Assembly: GCA_949317995.1 (NCBI GenBank)
Contig: OX439041.1
Coordinates: 11,730,001-11,794,000 of the forward strand
Reading direction: 5' to 3'
DNA length: 64,000 nucleotides
Source of the DNA: Acholoe squamosa
Taxonomy: Eukaryota; Annelida; Polychaeta; Phyllodocida; Polynoidae
In this document: positions 44,874 through 55,807 of the stretch, one piece after another
How the letters are laid out: the number at the start of each line of letters is the position of its first letter
How positions within the stretch are numbered: the first letter of the stretch is position 1
Program-made: the position numbers and the translations under genes
Notes under the pieces: model-generated
Seen by the model: only the letters and a program-made list of their open reading frames with translations
Told to the model about the DNA's origin: nothing
Database searches by the model: none

Positions 44874-45392
44874 TACCGTAATCTCCTGCGTATAAGGTAC
44901 AGCCCGCGTATAAGGCATACCTACCCAGCAAATTGTCGTCATCTGTCGTCATGATTGGTCATCAATGGTGACTCCTTTTTGAGTGATAACTCATTCCGTC
45001 ATCTTTCGCCACTGTGTGTTAGACTCACGTGGCATAGCAATTGCTATTCCTGGTGATCTTGTGCTATAACGACGTCGTGTTCCATCTAGCGACATGGGTG
45101 AGCCACTTCACACAGGTTGACGAGGACTCACGACAATTTGCTGGGTAGAGTTTTGGGAAATTCTCAAAAAAATGAACAGTTCATAACTTTGGTTCCACTG
45201 AATGAATTTTCAAAATTTAAAGACAGATGTGTAACTTGGGCCCCATGGACCCCCCTGGGCCCCATAATATCCTATTATGGCTAAGGGGGCATGTTACATT
45301 TCAAAAGAAAGGTCTTGGAGTCCCCCTTGTGGATGCAATGAGAACTAAAACCCCCCGTATAAGAGGCGCCTTATACGCGGGAGATTATGGTA
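44874..45392. mobile_element. TACCGTAATCTCC MITE (outer) carrying a nested MITE
   Basis: TIRs: TACCGTAATCTCCTGCGTAT plus AAGG, and CCTTATACGCGGGAGATTAT plus GGTA. The interior is split by the 44924-45145 element. The TA tips resemble those of 41684-41925, but the inner TIR sequence differs. Confidence 0.88.
44924..45145. mobile_element. CCCAGCAAATTG MITE, copy 2 (nested)
   Basis: 222 bp with CCCAGCAAATTGTCGTC and GACAATTTGCTGGG ends and TA on both sides. Inverted relative to 37002-37213. Confidence 0.93.
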
Positions 45393-46228
45393 TATGTTCC
45401 ATGCACCTGTGAAAAGGTTATTATACATCAATGTTCTATGCACCTTTTAAAGAGTTAATGTATCAATGCTCTATATAGTTTTTAAAGGGCTATAATTGAA
45501 TAAACCATCCCATAGTAACTACCGTATAATACCCCCAAACAGTACCCATCCACAATGCAGTGCGGGCTATCGACTTCCGTTTGAGCAGACGACATTCAGA
45601 GGACACATCAAAGCGCTGGTTCCTGGCGAAGACAAGGAGGACTGAAGGTGGACATTGGGGACCAGTGAGGTGTAAATGGGGCCCGGATTGAGGTGCTAAA
45701 TAGACCGGCAGCAGACGTGCGTCTGTCACCTTCAAAGGGAATTTAGCTAAGATTAAGGCCGGCCTTCCAAAAGAGCAGACCATAATACATATGGCGCCAA
45801 AATGGACATCAGCCGCCTTAGGGCTTTTATTTAGTATGATACCAGCGTCCAGGAGTCTCTGGTACATCATTCTGAGGGAGATCCAATTCAGTGTTTTGTT
45901 GTATACCATGTAAACTACAAAGGTATTGATTGTTTCTTTGGAATGACGGGGGAATGTCTTCTGTGTATGGTTTCTTACATGTACCTATTTGTAGCCATCC
46001 TAGGGCAAAACATTAATCCTCACTTGAATCACCTGGGAGCTATACATTGTAAATTACAGGGCTAGCTCTATGTTGGCTCAATTGACCTCACCCCATGTAT
46101 TTAACATATACAGATGGTTGAATTCTTACATTAGAGGGTGATTTGTTTTCTCTGCTGAAATCCCAACTAAAACTCATTGGTCACATTGAGTGATTATTTA
46201 GAAACTGAGGGGTCGCACCGGTATTTAT

Positions 46229-46230
<2 letters not shown>

Positions 46231-46298
<68 letters not shown>
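46231..46298 (+). repeat. (CT)n microsatellite
   Basis: About 34 CT units next to a CAGTGGCGGATCC element. Confidence 0.98.
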
Positions 46299-46299
<1 letters not shown>

Positions 46300-46323
46300 A
46301 ACGTTGCGAATTTATGAATTTAA

Positions 46324-46478
46324 CAGTGGCGGATCCAGGATTTGAAAAAGGAGGGGACGCGTCCAAAAGGAGATATCTTTCAGCAAATTCGTAGCCCCAA
46401 AATAAACAAACTCTTATAAAGTGCTGACAGAAAAGGGGGGCCGCCCCCACGCGCCCTTCTAAATCCTCCTCTAGAATT
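46324..46478. mobile_element. CAGTGGCGGATCC element, copy
   Basis: The left end CAGTGGCGGATCCAGGATTT and AGGAGGGGACGCGTCC are clear. The right end is degraded (CGCGCCCTTCTAAATCC). Confidence 0.75.
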
Positions 46479-47271
46479 TGTAACTATTAGCAAAAAACCT
46501 GTAATTGATGGTACTACTCATTGGTACATATACACCCGATCCCTGTGCGGTGTTTCAGAAGCCGGACATGATAATAAACATTACATATCTGTTTCTAAAA
46601 CTGTTAGATTCTAAGCTTACAACTAAAACCATTATCATCTCTCACCAGTCATATAGTTATAGACACAGTAAGGTAATGGTAATGTTTTAGAAACACATGC
46701 AGGTATAAGCCTACAATCACTATTAAAACTGTTATCATATCTCCTTATGACCGGTTGTAAACATTACCTGCTTCTGAAACACCGCACTGGGACGGCAACC
46801 CGCCCGGCTACCCACTAATTTTAATTCGCCGTTGCATACTAAACTAGATCTACCCTATGAAGTGACTTCCCAAGAGATGACTCTAACGTTACATTTAGCC
46901 ATTGTTTCACCACAAGTAACACAATCACAGGTCCCTATAGTTATACTCAAAGTGCCCACAACAAAGGCCAATCATAATCATTGTATTATTTCTGTGGCAA
47001 GGACAATTACCGCGCATGCGTCACGCCCGCGCATTGGTTACCAATTATCACAGGAGGTGAGAAAGTTATCAAGGCTGTCACGTGATGGTAGCGGACATGC
47101 GCAGTGCGGATAGTGAGGTGTGGCGCCACCTGGTCCTATCCGCGTGTACTAGAGTCATTATTCAACTATGAGCATCGATTCAAATGGAAATGAAGATTGT
47201 AGAATATGCCGGGAGAATATGAGAGACTGTATCTCATTATATATACCCTTCTATTAGGGTAATAACAGAAA

Positions 47272-47660
47272 TTAGGGCCTATTTGTTTCCAGTAACATGA
47301 CTTGAAAAGCTAGGGTCGATAAGTCGGATTTTTTATTCATTCTTTATTTTTTATTTATTTTCAATTAATAAATGTAGGAAATGCCCGAGAGGAAATATTA
47401 GGGCAGATATCAATGAATATATCAAATAAGAAAGGAAAAGTCGTAACAAATACGAACGAGGAGAAGAACATCTATAGAGATACGGAAAGATGGATGAGAA
47501 AAAAATTGAGCAATGAAAAAAATCCAAAACATTATGAAAAGGTTATAAAAAAAAATGATTTTTTTTTCTCAAACAAAAGAAAACCCCCAAAAATGTAGGG
47601 TCAGCCCTGTTTTGCTAGGGTCGGTTGGGAGACTGGAAACACAATTTTTTTTAGACCTTA
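47272..47660. mobile_element. GTTTCC-type MITE, copy 2
   Basis: TTAGGGCCTATTTGTTTCC plus AGTAACATGAC at the left and GGGAGACTGGAAAC plus TTTTAGACCTTA at the right. Inside, GGGTCAGCCCTGTTTTGCTA is shared with copies 4 and 5. Confidence 0.87.
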
Positions 47661-48348
47661 CCCTTAAATAAAGCAAGATTAAAAGGGGGTCGATTCCCCG
47701 GGGTCAATTCATAACTTTTAAAGAAGTTTCTTTCCGCAAAAGGACCAAGCTGAGTTGATTGTTTTAGGCGGAGAATAATACTCTTAAAAAAAGAAGTTAG
47801 TTTTTTTTTGTTTACCTTTGAGAATGAGTAATCAGACAAATCATTGTCCTTTAAACAGCCAATTTTGGTTTAAAGAAGAATTGTATATTACTAACTTTTC
47901 CTCGAAGAGGGAAAATGCTTGTACGAAATAACACCCTACTGTAGAATATATTTATCACTGAGAGGATAAATGCAATGGGTAAACGTCCACTGGTGTTTTA
48001 ACTGCATAAAATATTGACCAATTGGCATGAAAAGTACATCAACAAATGTGTATTGGTTGTTAAAAAGGTGGTAGCAGTCTGCCTCCTCCACGCGACCTCA
48101 CAGGTGTCTAGGTGTCTAACTTGGCGTCTGCTCAGCGTTTGGTTGGCGTCTGTTGTAGCAGACGACTTTTCACCTGCGTCCTCCATGACGTGTTTATAAT
48201 TATGAGTTCTGCTCACAGAGAGGTGTCCCTCACCCCGCACCTGTGTGTGAACCACCCGCGCCGAGCTTCCCGCCAAAACCGCGCGCCCTAAAGTAGTCCC
48301 ATCCAAATGTCGTCTGCTGACGAGACGCTGACAATTTGAAGGCAGCTG

Positions 48349-48455
48349 ATGCAACTAATGCATCACCCAAATTTGTCGTTATGACGCATGAATGCAGCCC
48401 GGGTGAGTAACTCACTAGGCCTGTATTCGTGCACCATGCGTACCTCACTGGATAT
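48349..48455. repeat. Cloverleaf element, partial (hairpin A)
   Basis: GACGCATGAATGCAGCCCGG, GTGAGTAACTCAC, GGCCTGTATTCGTGCACCAT. It is embedded in a CpG-rich patch. Confidence 0.75.
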
Positions 48456-49319
48456 AGGAGTGCTTCCGGCGAAATGTCGACTGCTGCTTTCGGACGCCGA
48501 CGAGACGCAGCAGACATAAACGCGTCGTGCTCGCACCCAGTCCGACACCAGTCAGGTAGCAGGGTGTGGAGGTAGTGTGGAGGCTGTGGGGAAGGGGTGT
48601 GACTCCTCACGAGTTTCTACTGAGACTAGAAGTTGCTGCAATTGCCACTGTTAAGTGAAAAACGTTTCAGGGCGAATTGAGAGAGGGTCGGTGAGTTGGC
48701 GCCACGCACCTTACAGCAAGGTGTTGCGTCTCACCCTCGTCCCACTCAGCGTCTCACGTACTGACGTAGCGTCTCACTCTGGGTGTCGTCTGCTCAATTT
48801 AAGTGCCGACTACACCTAGGGGTGGTGGGATACATTTTCACATATGTACCCTGGTAGTACCCTCGGTACTTTTGTGGCAAAAAGGGTGCTGAAAGTTTCA
48901 CTTGTTTGTATATCAGTGCACTGTCTAACACAAAAACCTACATATATAAAAAACATCCAGCAGGGAAAAATATCAATTCAGTGCACTGTTTAGTACACAT
49001 GCACCAAATCATTACATTTTAATGTCTCCTCTTTTAAACAAGTTAATTCTCTCCACATGATTATTGTTGTACTAAAGACTTTACTTTAGAAAGAGAGGTT
49101 ATTAATGACAAATTAGACTTCATAATATCATGTATAGGCCCATGTTCTAATTCCTTCAAAAACTGGTAAGACAACAAACAAACAAACAAAAAAACAAGCA
49201 ACAAAAACGGCAACAGTAACTCCGAATAAACACTTGTACTCACTTCGTTCTGGCTCTTGGGGATCCAGAGTGAATCCTTTTGGTGGGAAAACCGACAACA
49301 ACAGCAGCAGAGAGTAGCC

Positions 49320-49640
49320 GACAATCAAACAGACCTTTCCCGCCAAATTTGGCAGCAGACGATCAAAGCGTTAGCCACAGCAGACGACAATGGATCCCAG
49401 TAGCAGCTGCAGCAGGAGTGACTGGAATTATGCCCTGAGAGGAGGAGGAAGACTTGACAGTCTGAGGTGGCACCCCTGTAGGTGTTGTACTGGTGAAGGG
49501 GCGAAAGCAGACGGCAATGAGGACAGAAGCAGACGGCTTTTGGAGGAGAGCAGTCAGTGCCAGCAGCAGGATGAGCAGCAGGAAATCGGTGCTGGTGGAG
49601 CTTGGTGCTTGGTGGTGCCATGCAGGACCGCCCCCGTGTG
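49320..49640. promoter_or_regulatory. Promoter-like patch with E2F site and four GCAGACG motifs
   Basis: TTTCCCGCCAAA (49336-49347) is a consensus E2F site. GCAGACGATC (49355), GCAGACGACAAT (49380), GCAGACGGCAAT (49507) and GCAGACGGCTTT (49529) follow. Minus-strand frames here are open but lack a supported start. Confidence 0.35.
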
Positions 49641-50229
49641 ATCTGTAGTGTGCCGAATAACAGCACATGTCTGAGGAACTGCGGCCAGAGGTGGGAGGGT
49701 GGAGGGGTGGGTGGGACTGGAAGGATGATCTGTAGGGGAGTGGAGAGGAGCAGAGAAGATGGAGGGGACAGAGAAGGAAAGGAAGCAAGGGGTGACAGGG
49801 GATGAATGGGAGATGAGGAGGGAAGCTGGAGGGTGTTGCTCCTATTGTAAATAGAGGTGTGAGTATGTGCCCTCTTTTCTAAACAAGTCGTGCACTGCTT
49901 CACCTAAGACTAAGTACTTGCACTCACTATATTAGTCTGAAAAGTCACCTGCCTTGTTTAAAATAGAGAGAGCTGCACTAGCAGGTACCTACTCATGTCA
50001 CACGCTCTATAGTTTATTGTACTGACTGACTTCTCCCAACTAGGTACCTACTCAAATCCCCCTTTTTTAGCACCGTACTAGGGCAAGGGCATTTTTAGCC
50101 AGCTCTTCCCTTTACTATAGGAGCAACACCCTCCAGAGATGCATGGAGTAAGGGATTGACACCGCAAAGAAGGGAGGGAGACAGAGAGAGCCAGAGAGGA
50201 AGAGAGCCAGAGAGGGTGATGGGGTATGC

Positions 50230-51325
50230 GATGCACTCTAAAAAATGTGTTTAAACTAAAAACACATTTTGTTGTAAAACACATTGTCAACACTTTTCCT
50301 AAAAACACTTTTACACTTTTCCTGCAAAAGTGTTCAGGTTAGGCCAAAAAAAAAAGGTTTCCGGTCACCCGACCGACCTCAGACCAAAGGGGCCGACCTG
50401 AGATTTTTTTGAGAATTTTTCCAAATATTTCTGATTTTGTTGAGAATTTTTCCAAATTTTATTGAAGATTTTTACAAAATTCACCATTTAAAGTTTATAA
50501 TTATACTCGTATTTTTCCTTCATCTCTTCAAATTCTATGCAGGAAACCATCATTTCTCATTATAACTAGTGAAAACGTAGCAAAGTTTGACCATATGAAG
50601 CCTTGTATACGAAAAAACAAAAAAGAATCCGACCTACCTACCTCAACTTTTTGGGCCATGTTACCGGAAAATCAATTTTTTTTGGCCTTAATAAAAGTGT
50701 TTTAATACTTGGTTCCAATCCAACTCACTAGGTGACAGGGGCCACCTACGATGGTACTACTGTAACATTCATATGGACACAGATGTCTAAATTTATCTAT
50801 AAATGATAATAATACACAACATCTCAACAGAACATTACATTAACACTTTATTTTAGAATCAATTTGTAAAAGAAATGTCTAAAAAAATCCCTTTATATAA
50901 CCTTGATTACAATGTAACCCATGATAAACACCCATTTTGTAGCATTTAGGATCAATACATACATCCTGGTCCTAAACTAACTAACTAACTCTGTGCATTA
51001 AAGTGTTTGAACTTGTCTTGACTCTAGCCTGGTTAGCACATAATCAATGTTGATAAATGAATGATCAACGTTCATCAACTGCTATCAACATTGATTCAAT
51101 ATTCTCTCCTTGCAGAGAGACAACAATATGCAGTAGGAGGGACTCCTAATACTGGGGCCATGGGTTTATGAAATATAATGAAATAATGTCAAGGTCGTTA
51201 ATTTGCCTGAAACTCATTTCAAACATGTTTGGACCTAAACACTTTATTCTCAGAATCATTTAAACACATTTCAATCAAAACACTTTTGAATTTTTAAACA
51301 CTTCTTTGAAAAATTGTTAGAGCTG
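50230..51325. mobile_element. AAACACTTT-rich element carrying a nested GTTTCC MITE
   Basis: The left GCACTCTAAAAAATGTGTTT and right AAAAATTGTTAGAGCTGC tips are loosely inverted. Subterminal AAACACATTT/AAACACTTTT words repeat in both arms. The MITE at 50339-50690 interrupts it. Boundaries are approximate. Confidence 0.55.
50339..50690. mobile_element. GTTTCC-type MITE, copy 3
   Basis: TTAGGCCAAAAAAAAAAGG, TTTCCGGTCACCCGACCGAC and the right end CATGTTACCGGAAAATC plus TTTTGGCCTTA. 352 bp, the shortest copy. Confidence 0.9.
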
Positions 51326-51336
51326 CTCATTCCTAA

Positions 51337-51803
51337 CATAAGCCAACTTGTTACAATGTGTTGATCAAATCTCATTCTGTTTTGTGAGCTCTAGCTTATT
51401 CCAAGGATAGAGATGTGAAAAAAATAAAATGCTTCCAGCATTTTATCCATGTTAACAAACACCTTATTAGACCAGGTTAGTGGCTCTATCTGTTATGTAA
51501 TAAATCAGACTGGTACTCTATGGTGAAAAGAGCTCTGCATTTGGGCACCTGACTATTCAGCCCTGCCACCTGGGGAAATTATTTGAAACTATTTAGCTGA
51601 CTGTTGTCCCTTCCCACCAAAAAACGGACAGCAGCTGAGACGTAAGTCCTTAGCTGTATGTATCCAAGCTCACCTCTCACCAAAATGAATGGCACTGGAT
51701 ATGAGGAAAGGCGGTGTAGAATTGTCTGAGACAGAGGTTAGAGAAGGGTATTCCAACATTTTTATTACATGGAAAGGAGAGAGAGACAGAGAGACAGAGA
51801 GGC

Positions 51804-51834
<31 letters not shown>

Positions 51835-52006
51835 CAGAGACAGACAGAGAGGAAGAGACAGAGAGACAGACAGAAAGAAGGGAATGGGGGATGGAGTAAA
51901 AGCTGCAATTTAATTTTTTCACATCTCTATCCTTGGAATTAGCACGGCTAGAGCTCACAAAACAGAATGAGATTTAACCAACACATTGTAACAAGTGGGC
52001 TTATGG
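51337..52006. mobile_element. 670-bp element with about 90-bp inverted arms
   Basis: The left arm CATAAGCCAACTTGTTACAA ... GGATAGAGATGTGAAAAAA matches the right arm TTTTTTCACATCTCTATCC ... TTGTAACAAGTGGGCTTATG. The roughly 480-bp centre holds a GA-rich microsatellite and no frame. Confidence 0.88.
51778..51880 (+). repeat. GA/GACA-rich simple repeat
   Basis: Degenerate GAGA/GACAGA tract between the arms of 51337-52006. Confidence 0.9.
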
Positions 52007-52519
52007 TAGAAATGAAGAAAATGAAAAATCTACATATTTCACGTTTTGTAGCAGCTTTAAGGTGGGCAATAAGATAGGGTTGAAGATCTTTGCATGACAT
52101 ACAGAGGTATGGAGAGGGTAGAATGAAAGGCAGAGGGAGAGAGAGGGGGGACAATGGATGAAAGGAACTCTGAGAGAGGAAATGGCTCGAGGATCAGAGG
52201 CAGGACAGAGAAGGGTCATATCTAAATACATACCATAGCTACAGCAAAGTAGCTACTCCAAATACCCCTATTACCGCCCACCCGTCTTCTATCCATCAGA
52301 TGTCGCTGTGGGTGTCCACCCCCACCCCCCACACACATTCCCCAAGTGGACAATGGCCTGTAGGTGAGAGTGTCAAGAAAGTAGAGAATAACTCGGCAAT
52401 AGATGACTGTTTCCCAGCACTGCAATGGTATGGGTAGACGTGCCCTATGACTTGTACTCACCATAGAAAGCTCAATTGGTATAATTTACTCAGACATTAC
52501 ACTATGGGCTTATAAATTA

Positions 52520-52940
52520 AGCTAGTTGGGCTCGATCATTATTTTTTGACCCCAAGTATTGCATAACCTGCTCGTTGAGCTTACAGATTACATTTTGAGT
52601 TCATAAGTTGTTTGCTGCTCGTCAATACTGATAGTTATTCTTTGAGGTCAGATGAAAAAAAAAACCAACTCTTTGAACCCGTGAATTGAGCTCCTTGAGC
52701 TCTTGTATTGCTCGTTCAACTCGGCTATTGCTCATGAAGCCTACGATTTGGTCATTTCGCCAATGTTGAAGATGCTCTCTCATACAGCTCAGTACGGGAG
52801 GTTGATCTCACGTGTTGCTCTTTGATCTCATGTATTGCTCATTGAACCCAGAAATAACTTGTTTGAGTTTATTGATACTGCTCGTACAGATAAGAAATTG
52901 CACACTAAGCTCATTGATCGCTCGTTGACCTCCCAAATGC
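52520..52940 (+). repeat. Decayed minisatellite, about 20-23 bp period
   Basis: Recurring words include GTTGATCTCACGTGTTGCTC, TTGATCTCATGTATTGCTCA, TTGAGCTCTTGTATTGCTCG and GAGTTTATTGATACTGCTCG. Each combines (T)TGA(G/T)CTCA with a variable spacer and TTGCTC. The copies differ widely. Confidence 0.75.
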
Positions 52941-53193
52941 TCATATGTGGTAAATTTACCCCAATTTCCCTCTGACAGCTAGGTACCAACCACGTCTAGT
53001 GTTGCATGAGAATAGACCCACCCGCCGCCCGGGGAACAGCGCCAGGATGTACAGTCGGAAGTAGAGGGCGCTCCGGGACGCAGCAGGCCCGACCAGTCGA
53101 TCATCGGGCCGCAAGGCGCAGGCGCGAGGATTAAAATGATAGATGGTGGTGGGGGTGCGACATTAAGGCGTGGGCACATTAAGGGACCACTGG

Positions 53194-53592
53194 TTAACTC
53201 TGTAAGGGTCAGATAGTGATTTAATGCATCATACCCATTGGTCGTCATGATGCAAGAATGCAGACCTGGTGAGTAACTCGCCAGGGCTACATTCATGCAT
53301 CATGCCAACCCTACAGGATTGATAGACTCCAGAGGATCCTTCAGCATGGTACCGCGATAAAGTGCTGGCGAGTCTGCAATTCTATTGGTGCATCATTACC
53401 CATGGGCATGATGCACTCCTGTGTCAGCGACCCTTGTAGGGCTGCATTCATGCATCATGCTGACTGTCCCCGAAGGATCTACCTGATGCACGAATGCAGT
53501 GCTGGCGAGTAGGATCACCAGCATTGCATTAGTGCATCATGCCTAACAGTGAAGATGGAAATGGAGGCATCATGTAGCCATTTGAGGTTTAA
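53194..53592. repeat. Cloverleaf element, compound copy
   Basis: TTAACTCTGTAAGGGTCAGA at the left. Hairpin A, a reduced B, then an extra outer-stem piece (CATGGGCATGATGCACTCCT, GTGTCAGCGACCC), another A half (GGGCTGCATTCATGCATCAT) and a full B (GCACGAATGCAGTGCTGGCG ... CACCAGCATTGCATTAGTGC). The end is TTTGAGGTTTAAG. It looks like two units fused head to tail with the join retained. Confidence 0.85.
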
Positions 53593-53821
53593 GGGCCTGC
53601 CACTGGTGGCACGCAGTCCTCCAAATGTAATCATCCCCGGCCGACAAATGGACTGCAGGTTCGGGGCCAGCCCGACAGGTGGCGGCTCCACCGTCGGCGT
53701 CCCAGAGGTCCGCCATAACGTAATAGTCACGTGATGCCGACCGTAAAACGACGGCGTTCTGGTAAAAGACACAAACGTTGCCGCAAGAAGAGGGTGAATT
53801 ATGCCAGCAGACGCACAGGGG

Positions 53822-54217
53822 CATTGGCGGATCCAGGATTTGGAAAAGGAGGGGGCGCGGCCCACAAGGAGGGGCACACCCCCTAATTTTGGACAAATTT
53901 TGGGTTCCAAAATATGTAGTTAAACTCATAAGTACTTGGGGGTCTAGATGGGGGGTTCCAATGTCCCTTGTCGATTTTAAGAAAAGCCCATGTCAAATGT
54001 AACTAAACTTGTATTTTCCTTTGTCCTTGTCCCTAAGCACCATGCCACATGTTGATTTTAAGAAAAGTCTATGTCCCCTGTCACTATCTTCTTTGCCCCA
54101 TGTCCTTGTCCCTAAAAGGTGCATGTCCTTTGTCGATTTTAAGAAAAGGCCATGCCACACTGTCGATTTTATGGGTCTAGGGCGCCCACCCCCCTCACCC
54201 CTCTAAATCCGCCACTG
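53822..54217. mobile_element. GGCGGATCCAGG element with internal tandem repeats
   Basis: The left end ATTGGCGGATCCAGGATTTG and right end CTAAATCCGCCACTG are inverted. Inside, GTCGATTTTAAGAAAAG-like units occur at about 53959, 54052 and 54135, with a truncated one at 54162, alternating with CCATGTCC words. Confidence 0.85.
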
Positions 54218-55148
54218 CCTCAGGGGTGTAGAATTTCAATTTTTGCAGTTACTCTTACCCAAAAGCTATGTTCTTTTTCTGATCCAGAAATTTAATTTTT
54301 GCATTTCATCTTACCAAGGAACTTGATTTTGGCTTCCATCTTATCTTGATACTAGTCTACTCTTGATAGAGCATGTCGTCCTTGCAAAGTACAGAAGACA
54401 ATATAAGGTCAATCCAGGAATGCCCCATGCCAACAAGATGCACCTTTGAAGTTGAGCTAAGCTCTCTCAAATTTGCCCAGAACTCTCCAACGTTGTCCAA
54501 AAATGAACGCATATGCGTAACAAATGGCTTTTGAAAGCTGCCGAAATGGTGTGCCCTAAAAAAACCCCACACACAGTCATTTGGCCGTACAAATGGGGAC
54601 AACGCACCATATTGGATGAACATTATGCCGTTCTGAAAGGGTTGCTATGGTATCTTGAGGTACTACGCCATCTTCAAAGGGTTACTCTGTAACTCTACCA
54701 TTGACAGCGTCACAAACGCCACGTCAGAACGCAGACGATATTTGCGTCGTCCAATGTGTGAACAAAGCGCGGGAAATAGCAGCGGGAGTTCTGATGATGC
54801 AGGCGACTTTTACCTTATCAACGGACGCCGGCATTCATCTGCGCATGCGCGATAAGCCACCAGCAGACTACATTTTGACGGGATCTTAAATATACTCGTC
54901 ACTTCCTAGAGTGTGACGTCACTTCCGATCTAACTGACGTGTAAGCGATAATGAGGGACTGGACGTCAAAGTAGGGAGTGGAAATGATGGTAAATTAATG
55001 TGTTTTATATCACAAATAGACCGGCAAGAAGAAGGCTGTGCGTCTCTCACATTCAGTGGTGGGAATGTGAGAAATGCCATTGATTTTCTTGATGAAAGTA
55101 GCACCTGTGGCATATATGGCGAACTGATAAGATGCACACAATGGCCTA

Positions 55149-55556
55149 TTAACTCTATGAGGGCCGCTAACGCACTACTGTATCATTACCCATTGGTCGT
55201 CATGATGCATGAATGCAGTCCTTGTCATGGACGCATTAATGCATCATGACGACCCTAATGAGTTAATAAACTCCTGGAGGGTCAGCACGATGCCCCAAAG
55301 AAGTGCTGACTCACTAGCACATTATTTTGTGCATCGTGTGCCTTTATAGCCATGATGCACCAATGAAGTGCTCACCCTGTATCATTATGCCAACCTTCCG
55401 ACAGTGTACCAACACTGCAAAAGAGTCATGATGCATGAATGCAGCACTGGCGAGTTACTCACTAGGCCTGTATCAATGGAGCATAATTACATGTATAACA
55501 ACCAACGGTCATGGTTCTTTATTGCACTATGCGGTCCTTAACGGATTAAAGGGTTA
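55149..55556. repeat. Cloverleaf element, compound copy
   Basis: TTAACTCTATGAGGGCCGCT at the left and CGGTCCTTAACGG plus ATTAAAGGGTTAG at the right enclose 408 bp with A-, B-, B- and A-type arms in turn. It reads as two copies fused, possibly by recombination between units. Confidence 0.85.
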
Positions 55557-55807
55557 GTCCTCTGGGCTATATCAGCACATGACGGAGGTCCCGATTGGCT
55601 GATTCCTTATCCACACCTAGGAAATGATTGTATCCAAAACTTATGAGGGCCTTTTTCCTGATCTATTTTTTGTGTCTGTGAAAGACTGACTGGGACGTAA
55701 ACAAAGTCCACACTGATGAAAATGAACGCTATCTGGATAGACAATCAGTTTCCTCAGACAGAACACTCTGACAAGTAACTAGTAAAAAGGTCAGGCCTTG
55801 TTCCAGT

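Noticed and set aside
47413-47598. Lys/Asn-rich plus-strand frame
   Set aside because: It is the AT-rich interior of a GTTTCC-type MITE.
49128-49346. Minus-strand frame with a hydrophobic, signal-peptide-like start and a GTGAGT donor after CCAGAACGAA
   Set aside because: The frame begins with TTG, not ATG, and an in-frame stop lies just upstream. A 33-bp phase-1 exon at 49244-49276 is possible but its acceptor (CACCAAAAG) is weak.
49325-49903. Long minus-strand open frames (141-192 codons)
   Set aside because: Ser/Pro/Leu-rich in overlapping frames, compositional. An acceptor-like CTCTGGCCGCAG and a frame MCCYSAHYRSHGGG drew attention but no matching donor was found.
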